Assembly: GCA_905250885.1 (NCBI GenBank)
Contig: CAJNOQ010002206.1
Coordinates: 1-25,681, forward strand
DNA from: Didymodactylos carnosus
Lineage: Eukaryota; Rotifera; Eurotatoria; Philodinida; Philodinidae
Direction of reading: 5' to 3'
Length of the DNA: 25,681 nucleotides
Shown here: positions 1-11,300 of the stretch, piece by piece
Numbering within the stretch: the first letter of the stretch is position 1
Layout: every line of letters begins with the position of its first letter
Notes under the pieces: model-generated
Seen by the model: only the letters and a program-made list of their open reading frames with translations
What the model was told of the DNA's origin: nothing
The model's database searches: none
Translations under genes and position numbers: made by a program

Positions 1-125
1 ATTGTACATAGATAATTCCATTGAAATTCTATCAGAATTGCATGCCAAACAACGTGAAAATTTTTAGTACAATGAGATCATCAATAAATAAGACTATTTG
101 ATCAAAATTAATTTAAAGAAACATC
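1..125. repeat. Left arm of long perfect inverted repeat
   Basis: Positions 1-125 are the exact reverse complement of 4375-4499, identical at all 125 positions by eye. The window begins at position 1, so the arm may extend to the left. It could be a terminal inverted repeat of a 4.5-kb element, one of two inverted insertions, or an assembly palindrome at a contig start. Confidence 0.93.
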
Positions 126-3100
126 GTTATCATAAGCAATTCTAAACTTTTCTCATTTATGTAGGAAACTATTTTTTAATGATGAATTTAGTATCGAATT
201 TAATTGTACCAGTTTACAGCCATAGAAATTTGATTTGTGAGAATGGGAAAAGCTTAAACTGACTTTTTCTTTTTGTAAAAATTCAATTTATTTTGATTCG
301 ATTCCGTTTTCTCCCATACTGCTTAAGTTTACGTACAAAACAGAGAGCTATTTATATTTGTTCGGTTAGTCAATAAGGTGAAGACAACTTTTTAATGTTA
401 TGACTCACGAGAAAAAAATCTCTATTAGAAACAGGTAAAATCTGATGAACTATTTTTCTTGAAAATTATCTCGATCAAAGAGTTTTATATGTTGATCATC
501 TTACAACACTAAATTTTTCACGTTGTTCGCACAGGATATTGTATAAACTGGTAGATTTCCAATGAAATTATTACATTTCTGCTGAATAGAGACTATTATA
601 TAGTTTTCTATTGTTTTGGAGTTCTTCTCTTTTTTTTTTCGTGTGTTCATTATTACCTTTTTCTTATTTCTACTGCAGTGCAAAATGACATAAATAAAAT
701 AAATATCCTATATTATTTTTTTATTTTTCAAATGTTTTTTTTTCTTTGTTTACTTGTCGAATGAAAGATGTATATCAAGTTTCTTTTTTCTCTCTATGTA
801 TGTCTGTTCGTGTATACGTGTGTGTGCGTGACATAATATTATTAATGACAAATAATAAGTGCTGCTGCTATACATTTTGTGATACGTCGTTTTCTTGACA
901 ACAAAATATAGAGAACAAAAACCAAATTAACAAGATAATGGTGAAAATCTTTGTGAGTAATTCAAGAATTTTATTGTCATTTGAAAAATCAAAGATTTAA
1001 CATTATTGTGGACAATTATTAATAACATTTATGAGACAGAAAAAACAGCATTTTATTCATTGAACATAAGAGAAAAAAAATTTATGCTTTTTCTGAGACA
1101 TACGATATTTTTTTTCTTGATCCTATCAATCCATTTCTAAGCATGTGAAAATATTTTGAACAATATGATTTATGTTCTAAGATTTGACTGAATATATGTA
1201 AACATAACGCTCATTTTTAAAAGTAAAAATTATGAACGAGAATGGTTTCTAAAAAAGAACGTTTCTTTTTGACGGTTTCATTGTGTAAAACAAAACTTTA
1301 TATTAAAGTACGAATTTATGCTAGAGGTTTTTTAATGTAGAAGGAGTCTTGCACTCTGGTAATATTATGAAAATAAGAATTATCTTCGTCAGCACTCGAA
1401 GTCCAGTTATTTCAAGAAGTAAGTAGCCAGCCAATTGTTCAACTAATAATTAACTTATAATTAATCTTGGTGATTTATGTAACAGTTGTACTTATTCAAC
1501 CATTCTCACAGAAAGCAAAATAAGATTTTAGATTAGAATTTGCTCTACATCGTACACAGTCGTCACCTTATTGCTAATCTAGCGTATAGTCGGACACTTA
1601 GTTGTGACTGACTACTCACTGTTTATGAGACGATAAACTCTGCGAAAGTACATACATCGGCAAAATTGATCAATAGACTTAAAATTATGTGTCACTTGGT
1701 ATATTGTAGATGATAGAAGACAAAGCTGAATTGATCCATCATTAACTGCGAGAATCTTCACTAAACGATTATTTAAAATTACTGATTTTCAAGATAATGA
1801 TTATTCTATTAATATATCTTTGATGCACTTCTTGAGAAAAATAAAACCAGACGATAGTTGTTAATTCTGAAATAGACTAGACTAAATGTTTGTTGATCAT
1901 GAATCAATTTTATACAAATTATAGTGATTTATATACATATTACAAATGATGGAGTATAAGTATGAAAATGAAATTAAAAAGGAGAAAAACCAACCAGTAA
2001 CTCTATTTTCAAGTGAAAACTGAGAATTTCTACAAGTTTATGTGTTTCAAATACACTTAACAGATTCTAGTATTCCAGCCTTGTTCGAAAATTATAGTAT
2101 TTCACCTTCATATATTAAAATACTGTAATCTATAGAGAAAAAACAAAAAATATCCAAAAAAAGTGTTGTGTTGTATGTTATTACTTTCTTTTCACATATG
2201 TCCACTATACATACATACAAAAAACTATTGTTCTTTCTATTATTTGTGTATATAGGACTACACGTTTGTTCGAGTTATGATTAAAATCATAGACATTTTC
2301 ATTTTCCTATTTAGATAAATGATACAGGGAACTGTCGAAAAAAAGTCATTAACATAAAATAAATGACCATAGAACTATTGAACTGTGTATTGTCGGGCGC
2401 AGTATGAACGGGATTTGTACTTTTTTTCTTCGTATTATTAATGATATTTTTTTGCTTTCCAAAACAAGCATACATCAAAGACGAACGAAAAAAAAATTAT
2501 TCATTGGTTGAACAGTTAGAAGAGAAGAAAACCGATTTATATATGTATTGGTAAAGAGAAGAAAATGAAACAGATAACATCTGAATGAATTGTTTTCTCT
2601 TTGTAATAGACTTCCGATAGATAGACAAGTAACAATTGTGGTAGTGGTGGTTGAGTTTTTCTCTCATTTCTTAATTTTGAACAACCGAATATTGGCACAA
2701 TATGGCTTTATTCAGATTAAAATTAAAATAAAACTTTAGAATTTTCTGTAAGCACAAAAGAGTATTTGAACGTAACGAATTAACGATAATTTGCCAAATG
2801 CATATCTAAACCAAGGGGAATTTGTTATCAAGTCAAAAAATTGAGAATTACTATGTAATTTGTGTGATGAGAAAGTGATTTACTCGGTAATCTTTACATT
2901 GGTCGATGTAAAATTAAAAATTGTTTTTTCTACCATAACAACTAAAAATTCTAGTGAAAATCGTCTCACTTGCTCATTTTATCCAATTATTCTTTTAATT
3001 GCTTTTTATACTTATTTTTTTATATTCACCATTACGATCAATTTATTGGATAATTCGATTAATATGTGTGTGTGATAGTGTAAAGTGTAAATGAATAACA

Positions 3101-3421
3101 TCTTATAAAGTCAAGTTCAATTCACCCCAGAAGATAAGAATATGTTTTGCTTTTGTGTGTCAAAAACATATAAATGAAACGAACTCAGCATGATGTAATT
3201 AAAATTGTACGTGCTCTATCTACCAAACAAAAAACAATTATCAAAAGAATAACAAAAAGAAATAGATCACAATCTCAAATTATTCGGAAAATACATTAAA
3301 GGAAACAGTCTCTAAAGACAGATGAATTTATTTGAACTATATTATCCATATTGGAATTTCTATAAGATGTTATAAATGCATTCAAGATTTCAACGTACAT
3401 ATTAGAAGTGACTACGGTATA
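126..3421. other. AT-rich non-coding stretch inside the inverted-repeat span
   Basis: I see no ORF with a recognisable domain, no transposase motif and no RNA gene here. The longest ORF (2860-3075, plus, 71 aa) is hydrophobic and in AT-rich sequence, so probably chance. Homopolymer A/T runs are frequent. Confidence 0.6.
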
Positions 3422-4171
3422 ATGGATGTCCCATAAAGTATGAGTCACTTTATATTTTGCTTATACCTCTAGCAGGATTTATCCGTAACAGTTTCTTTTC
3501 TACTAAGAGAACGGGCTCTCAAATGGTCAACTTTCTAATCTAAAAACGAATTTTTTCGGTTTAATTCGTTTGCTTGTTGATATATAGAAAACTTTAAATA
3601 TAATAGTTGGTAGCCTTTCAAAAGTTCTATCTTTTACTTACAACTTGACTTTTCTTACAACACAACTGGTTGTATAAGAAATTGTTTTCTCTTTTCGTTT
3701 TACCAAGAAATCATAACTTTTAGAGAGAAATTTCACATTCTGCTGTATATTCCTCATAACTTGTTCAATTTTTTGGTTCCGATTACTTTTATTTTAAAGA
3801 GAACGAACATGTCCATTGTATCTGAATGGAACAAGTTCTAAAACTTTTTTCTTCTAATATACTTAGTGAAAAGAACAAAATTACGCTGCTTGCTTAGAAG
3901 ATTTCAATAAAGTTACTCTTTGTGCAAAAAATTAGATGCAGCTAATCCTTGCATCTTCATCTAAAACTAAAAATTCTGGTTTATTGAATTCGAACTATTT
4001 GAGAGCTTCTCCGCCGTATTTTTGTGTAACGTCTCACTCTCACAGCAGTAGTCAATATATTTTTGTCGACAATTTTATGCCCATTCTTTTAGTAGAAAAG
4101 AAATTGTTTCGGATAAACCCTGACAGAATATGAAAAAAATATAAAGTGACTCATACTTTATGGACAGCCGG
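3422..4171. mobile_element. Mariner-like non-autonomous TIR element (about 750 bp)
   Basis: The left end carries GTCCCATAAAGTATGAGTCA (from 3429) and the right end its inverted partner TGACTCATACTTTATGGACA (to 4166). Inverted similarity continues inward about 100 bp (for example TTTCTTTTCTACTAAGAGAA on the left against the complement of 4081-4105). Each end is flanked by TA (3420-3421 and 4172-4173), the target preference of Tc1/mariner elements. The GTCCCATAAAG-type end also fits mariner TIRs. The interior has no recognisable transposase; its ORFs (3936-4133 and others) are short. The arms differ at several sites, so it is not recent. Confidence 0.75.
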
Positions 4172-4374
4172 TACTATCCTTTTAAATGTTAAATTTTTTC
4201 AAAATACATGCGCTTATAAATGCCCTATATGTAATGATAAAAAACAAAGTAACTCTATTATAGTTTCTATTAGTTATTTACTATATTTTAGGATGATGTT
4301 TCTTGATCAGGAAGAAGTTATTGTTTTTCATTAATAACAAAATCTAACGATAATTTAGATATACTTATAAAATT

Positions 4375-4499
4375 GATGTTTCTTTAAATTAATTTTGATC
4401 AAATAGTCTTATTTATTGATGATCTCATTGTACTAAAAATTTTCACGTTGTTTGGCATGCAATTCTGATAGAATTTCAATGGAATTATCTATGTACAAT
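4375..4499. repeat. Right arm of long perfect inverted repeat
   Basis: Exact reverse complement of 1-125. Homology stops sharply on the inner side (after the GATG at 4375), which gives a defined arm boundary. The outer boundary and any target-site duplication cannot be tested because the partner side is off the window. The arm lies about 500 nt downstream of the Hox4 stop codon. Confidence 0.93.
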
Positions 4500-5013
4500 A
4501 GTTTGAAGATACAAACAGTAAGGCAAAATAAAAAATTTCTAAATGAGTCAAGTTACAACAGGATGTTATCAATAGCAAAATTCCAAAGATAAAAATTACT
4601 AGAAATTATTCCATAATCTTTCAAATAATCGGACATTCCAAATAAATGTTAATTGATTTTTTTTTTTGAAATATTTGAATTACAATGATAGAAGATTTTT
4701 AGAGTTTTCTAACTTTTATGTTTTGAATATACAAAGAAATAATATTTCTTTCAACGTACATTTTTAACAATTTCATTTCTTTTGAATTTTTTTGTTAGAA
4801 AATCTCCTAAAAACTTCGATTATATGAACAGAAAATCAATTGAAATTCTGTTTTGAAACTCATGCAAAGAATCTTATTGACTCTTAACTATACTATTGAT
4901 CCAAAACATGCGTATTCAAAGTCTGATGGAAAAATTATTTTAACAGGTTCCATACCTCTATTTTTGAGCATAGATATAATATTAAAAATAAAAAATAAAG
5001 ACTAAAATACTTT
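4500..5013. other. Hox4 3' flank
   Basis: AT-rich sequence between the long inverted repeat and the Hox4 stop codon. It presumably includes the 3' UTR, but no canonical poly(A) signal on the minus strand is visible within it. Nothing else is recognisable. Confidence 0.5.
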
Positions 5014-5399
5014 TTAATTTGATGTTGGTGAAAATGATTCTTCTTTAATTGTATTATGCTCTTGTTTAATTATATTATTAGGACTATTCAATACTCTATT
5101 ATTTGTTTGAGATGATGGTGATGTCGATGATGTTGGCGTTGACATTGTGGTATTTGGTAGAGTATCGGGTAATTTCGATTTTGTATTGGGTAATTTATGA
5201 TCTTTTTTCCATTTCATACGTCGATTTTGAAACCAAATTTTAATTTGACGTTCAGTTAAACAGAGTGAATGTGCTATTTCAATTCGTCGACGACGTGTCA
5301 AATATTTACTAAAATGGAATTCTTTTTCTAGTTCGAGCACTTGATGTCGAGTATAAGCAGTTCTTGCACGTTTTGTTTCACCATTCGTAAAATTAGTGA
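5014..5399 (-). CDS. Hox4: Hox4 coding exon 3 (homeobox exon)
   Basis: Begins after acceptor TTCTATTTTAG with two bases completing codon 264, then encodes TNFTNGE and the 60-residue homeodomain (272-331). Helix 3 reads [18 protein letters not shown], with Q50 and N51 as the base-reading residues. [10 protein letters not shown] follows, the Hox4/Dfd-class tail. The last 50 or so residues are Ser/Thr/Asn-rich and contain two closely spaced psi-K-x-E motifs, IKQE (374-377) and IKEE (381-384), possible SUMO-acceptor sites. The stop is at 5014-5016. No AATAAA is seen on this strand for about 590 nt; the first lies at 4417-4412, inside the right arm of the long inverted repeat. Confidence 0.95.
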
Positions 5400-8300
5400 C
5401 TAAAATAGAATAAATAAATATTATTAATTTGTAGAAGAGATTAATTGTAGTTTTATCATTGAATAAATACTATTCAAGAGTAAAAGGATATCATTTTCGA
5501 ACATAACTAACAAGTGTAGATCAAAATCTCTATAAGTTATGCTATCATTCTTATACATTCAGTTGTAGCAAATTTTACCTCTCTAGTCAAATTTCTCTCA
5601 TATTCTAAATAATAGTTTTGTGTTAAATACTTTTGTTATAATTTGACAAAAAGAAAAAAAAAAAAACAGTTTGAAATAATCTCTGGCTATAATCACCAAA
5701 TAAATCTTGAATTTTCAAGGTAATGTGTACTACAGAAGAAGAAAAAGAAAAACTAATCTATTTTGTAATTTATATGTCACAGCTCGAACTAATGTGATTT
5801 TAAATATGGTTAAGAACAATTGTCAAAATATGTAAAGAAAAAACAATGCACAACTTTATTAAAGTAAAAACATTATGCTAATGTCTTTTTTCTTTTCTTT
5901 TTTTTTTGTATAACGATGAGAAAAATTCATATAATTCACATTGTAGGATGATGGTAAAAATGAATTATCAAATTCTAAAAGAAAGAGAATAAAAACGATC
6001 TTCAAATAAACAATGATATCCGTCCATCGAGTTTGATAATAATTTATTTGATTTTTTTAAAAAAAATTACAAATATTCTCTATTTCTCAAATTCATATGT
6101 CATCTACTATTCAAGAAGAAAGAAAAAAAACAGACTGATCTTGTTAGTAAGTACACGGATTATCGATCGCATTTTCTGACTTTCTAAATAGAACAAAACC
6201 ATAGTGTACGTGTCTGTCTACCTTTGATTCTTGTATGCTTTTTCTTTTCTTTTTTTTTTTTTATTAAAGATGATTATAAAAAAATGTATGAAAGTACTGT
6301 CTTGTTTCTGGAACAAAATTATCTTTTTCTATTTTCTTCTAACAACAAACGATCGAATCAGGCGATTTTTTTGGTCACTGGATGATTTTAAAAAAAGGGT
6401 TTTGAATATCAACTATGGATGTATCTCTGATGATTCTAAAAAAATTAACTTTTGATATATTAACAAATCATTATTCAATTGAAAGAGATTTGCATAATTC
6501 AATCTCACAGAGTTCATATCATTGGTTTTGTTTAAATAATGAAAAAAAAATTACATCAGCATATATTTTCTTTTCGATGATTAATGCGTCACACCACATT
6601 GTATTTTTGCTTATCGTTGACTATATATTGTGTTATGGATACATGCAGACAATTAATGTCGAACATACTGAAAGATTTATGTGTATAACATTTTGTTTGT
6701 CATTTTCTCTTCTTCTCTCTCTCTCTTTCTCTTGCTCAAAATATACACAAATCTACATTGTACGAATGAGAGATACGTGTATATTCACAACATATGTGGT
6801 TGGTTAAAGTAGCCTTTTTTCTCGACTTGTTAAATAAAAGAAAATGACTGATAAGAACGAACAAATGTACGGTGTAAAAAAATTAATTTTACTTATTTCA
6901 TTAAAATGACAAATGAAGGTCAGATTATAAATGAGTTTAAATAATTGAATTAGTTATACTTTTTTTATACTCAGTAATAGAAAGGAAATTGGTCTTGTAC
7001 AAAAAAAAATCTTTAGTGAACTGATTATTAAGGAACATGGACGACTCTTGTCTGCATAATCAGAGACTATAAATAGTGACGGCGCCAAGATTTTTCATGG
7101 TGCCCGGGCTCAGCCCATAATTTTTCAAAAATCCGTTCAGAATTTTTACGTGACTATTGCTAGTGAGTACTCTGTTTTCAAATTTTTGGGTGGTTGGGCT
7201 CAGTCCACCCTAGCCCTGCCCTAGCGCCGCCACTAACTATACAACGTTTTGTTTTCGGAAAAGAAAAATGTATAGGATGAGAAGAGTATTGATATCGATT
7301 GACGGATGCATTCTAGGAAAAATTATTAATTATTGAGTTTTTATGTTCAAGTTAAATTAAATCTATAAGTCTCTTCGTCTCGTCAAAAATAGTGCTAAAA
7401 AACGCAGATATCGGTACATGTTATCGTTCAGATAATTTAATTCGTATTGTGTACGATCCATGACTTTTTCCAATCAAAAATAGACGAATAAATCGACTGT
7501 ATGTTTTATTTATCAAATATCATTAATATTATCTATCAGAAAGTGTGGCATACACACACCGTATCAATTTAAATCATCATTAATTTTCCTTTTTGCTTTT
7601 CTCTATTCTGTTTTTCTTTTTTAATCTCAGATGGCATCATCATCCTGCTGAGTTGATCACTTTTTCTTCTTTTTTTTTCTCTCTTCATATCTGTTCGTTA
7701 AAGGTTAAATTTTGTGTAATTCGACACTTTAAGTTTGTTTTTCGATAAAATGACATTTATTCTCTCAGTGATGATGATATTTGCTAATCGTTAAAAATGA
7801 ATTTTTCATTTTAGTTTTTGTTTGTTATAAATAAGAACAAATGATTTGGTAACAAGACAAAATTAATATCCATATTAGAAAGTAAATTTTTAGTTAATAT
7901 AGAGAAAGTGATCCGGTAAAGAAATCTAATGATATTTTAATAGACGCAAATACTGGCTCAATTCATTTTTATTAAAACCTGTACAAACGAGAGCCAGAAG
8001 ATCTAGAAAAATGATCTGAATGCACGAAAAAGACATAAGACTGGGCACTAGTCTCCAGGCTTGGGCGAGTCTGAGTCCAGACTGGAAGATTTTTCAGTGG
8101 ACTCGGACTCGAACTTGAGTTTTGATATTTCGAGTCCGATCTATCCAAGTCTCAGTAACTTAGCTGAAAAGCTGCTTCTGTGCGTTCCGGCTATATCGAC
8201 GCCTACTCAGTGTATTTTTCTCAATCAGATTTCTTGATTAGACGCGAAAGAGCAGGTTTTACAAAAAAACAATCTATCTCAGCTGATATTGTTAAAATGT

Positions 8301-11300
8301 AATAGAAGTTTCAACCGTTTCAACAAGGTTGACATATTAAATGGTTAAATGGTACAAAAGAAAAAGAGAAATAAACCACAATCATCAAAAAAGAATCTAA
8401 AAGATTATCGGACTCGAAATGAACTCGGAACTCAGACTGAATTTTTAAGGACTCGGACTCGCCTGTCCCTACTCGCCTCTTCATCAACAGACATTATTTT
8501 TAAGTGTTTATGACTAATTTGAAAAAATTACATACTTATCGATACCACTGATTAATTTAATTATCACAAATTCAAAACGGTAATCCAAGTAAGATTAATA
8601 ATCAATGTTTTTAAATGAATGAGAATCGTGACTACATTAAACACAAGAAAGACAAAGTGATAAAATGAAGTCGAAAAGAGAATATTCTCGTATAATTCCT
8701 TTTGATTGTTCTTCTTAAATACTATTGGCACAATTAATGCTTTAATAGCTATTTTTAGATTAACCTGCTTCCAGTCTTCACTATCACATGCTGCTTGCTT
8801 CTAAGACGAACTATTACCAAGAAATACAAATGTGACAGTAAAAATTGTATCTATAACTAAAAGCAGAGGCGAATTATGACGTCAATGGAGAGAACTGTAT
8901 TATCATCTGAGAAATTAAATGAACATCAAAGATGAGATTTGTTCTAAATTGATAGCAGTCATCTTCGCATGGACATCGGCTTGCTATCGAGAGTAAAAAG
9001 CAAAATACCGAGTACTCGTATTTGGTTACTTTAAAAATCGATACAGAATGACAAACTTGTTGAACTGTAGTCTCATCTTTATCTATCTTAACCTTAAAAA
9101 ACACGCTTGTATGTGATTATCCCTTAAATTGTTCTAAATATTATTATTATTAAATCGCATGATAGTTTTATTAAATAATGCCAGCATGAGAGAATAATTT
9201 TAAGTGAATTATTCATGTATCTCATTTTGTCTTTCTCTCTCTTTTTCTACTATACACGTGCATATATAAATAAACAAATCAATCAATTAGAGTTTAAAAC
9301 TACATGTTGTTACTTGTCATCATCAAATGATTATTCTTCTTTTCTTCTTTTTAAATCTGGTCTTTGCTCTCTCTCTCTCTCTCTCTCTCATACTCATACA
9401 GGTACACATGGGCGCATCTGTTTCATTCTACGAAATAAAAAAAATCAGAATTCAAAACTGATTTTGTTGAAGATAAATGTTGTTCGGAACGTTCAAACTT
9501 CAAATCAAAACAAAACTGTCTTTTTTCTTGTTTTGTTCTTTTTTTCATACAATGAAACAACATCCTTTTTTCTTTTTCTCAAGCCGCAGACACACATACA
9601 TGTTTTGTCTTACCTTTGTTTTCTCTATACACCGTGATGAATATGTCTGTATACGATGTATGTTAATCTAAATATCGGACGGATCTTTTTTTTTGCCTTT
9701 CTAAGCTTGTATCTGACAAATGAAGAGAAAATCAACCGTGCTAGCAGTACCCTAGTCCTTAATTTCTCAACATATAAATCGGATGTTAAATTAAAGTATG
9801 AACGAATCATTGAACTGCGAAATAGAGAAATTTGTGTAAAACTACCGATAAATCTGGGATGGAGAAGAAAATTAATCACTGCAGATAAGTTTGCATTAAA
9901 TTCAATGCACAATATACGGTCAATACTCTCCCAGTAACTAATATATAATCTAGATCTAGATGCAAAGAAAAGGTGTTACATCTACATAACAAGTCGCAAA
10001 AATAATTACATTATTGGAACTTATCATGTACTTACTGTGATGAACTCTTCTTCACTATACGATAACTACCTTTTAAAAATATCATGCACATGTTAGAAAA
10101 AGTAGAATGGTTCCTACCAGGATTATTGATATGAGCTTTTCTCATCCATGGGTAAATGACTGGTGCTGATTGATTACTCTTTTCTGTCTGTTGTTGCGTT
10201 GGTTGTTGTTGTTGTTGTTGTTGAAGGTGATGAGAGTTGAGATTATTTGCATAAAGATGCTCTTGTTGTAAATCAGGACTATTTGCGTTACTTGACGGCT
10301 GTTGTTGTTGACATGATGTACTTATGGGACTAACTGATGATAAACCATAACGATCCATTGGTCCCAAAAGTTGAGACGAAGATGTAACATCGGTGGATGA
10401 AAGTTGTTGTTGTTGTTGAACACCGGTGTTTGATAGGGGGATTTGATTAGGATAAAGAGATCCATTCAACGATCCATGACAGGCATAAACACAAGATGGA
10501 CTAAAAAATCAACGAACAGTTATTGTCAAGTTAATATGTACTTTGTTTAAACCATGACTCGATCTTCAGAGAAAGTGCACAATTCGAAAGAGAGGAGAGA
10601 CAACGTTTGAATAGGCAGAAATACAGAGAAAACCTTTTACTATAAAATCGGAGGTCATAGTTATGATTGTTCTTTTGTTCGCTTTCTTCATTTGGTCTAA
10701 TAGTATCTTGCATCCAGATTGGACTCGATTAGAAGTTTGTTACTCGATGAGTACACAATTTACCCACACCTTATTTTGTAGAGAAACATATACTCTAAAA
10801 CTCAAAAAGATTTCATCTGGTCAAACTTCAGAGATTTACAACAAAATTTAAAAAAGATATAAAATAGGCTCGTAACGACACTAACCCCTGTTCTAATGTG
10901 TACTGAAAATATATAACCGTAAAATGTTACTCGTAAATCTGGACTAACCACTCTGTTAGAATAATAAATTAACTGTTATTTAAATTAACTGTTATTTAAA
11001 TTAACTGTTATTCTGGTACAATTGACAACTCAATTTGTTCGAAAGAATTTAATGACATTATTTCAGTTCGTGTTACTTATACTTCTCTGTATACCATTAT
11101 TGTGCTATAAAAAGTAAACGAAGGTAGAACAGCCTTGTGTTTATATCTACCTGGGTGATGTAGGTGTATAATGTGTTGTACGATACAAATTATCATGAAA
11201 ATTATAATCTGATGGTTGTGAACGATAGGATGATGTATAATAATCGTGTTGTTGCTGTTGTAATAGTGAAGAAGTTCCATTTCCATTTGGTGTTGATGTT

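Larger units (their letters stand above)
5400..10117 (-). other. Hox4 intron 2 (about 4.7 kb, phase 1)
   Basis: Separates the hexapeptide exon from the homeobox exon, the conserved position of the single intron in most Hox genes. It is AT-rich with T/A tracts and a CT microsatellite, and holds two hAT-like MITEs (7074-7235, 8056-8471). The longer ORFs inside (for example 6415-6807 and 9215-9637, plus strand) show no recognisable domain and run through low-complexity sequence, so I treat them as chance. Its length is notable because rotifer introns are commonly short. Confidence 0.87.

Noticed and set aside
6415-6807. 130-codon plus-strand ORF inside Hox4 intron 2
   Set aside because: Opens in AT-rich intron sequence on the opposite strand, shows no domain and ends in CT-rich low complexity.
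9215-9637. 140-codon plus-strand ORF inside Hox4 intron 2
   Set aside because: Includes the CT microsatellite (SLSLSLS) and T-rich runs (FFF), typical of chance ORFs.
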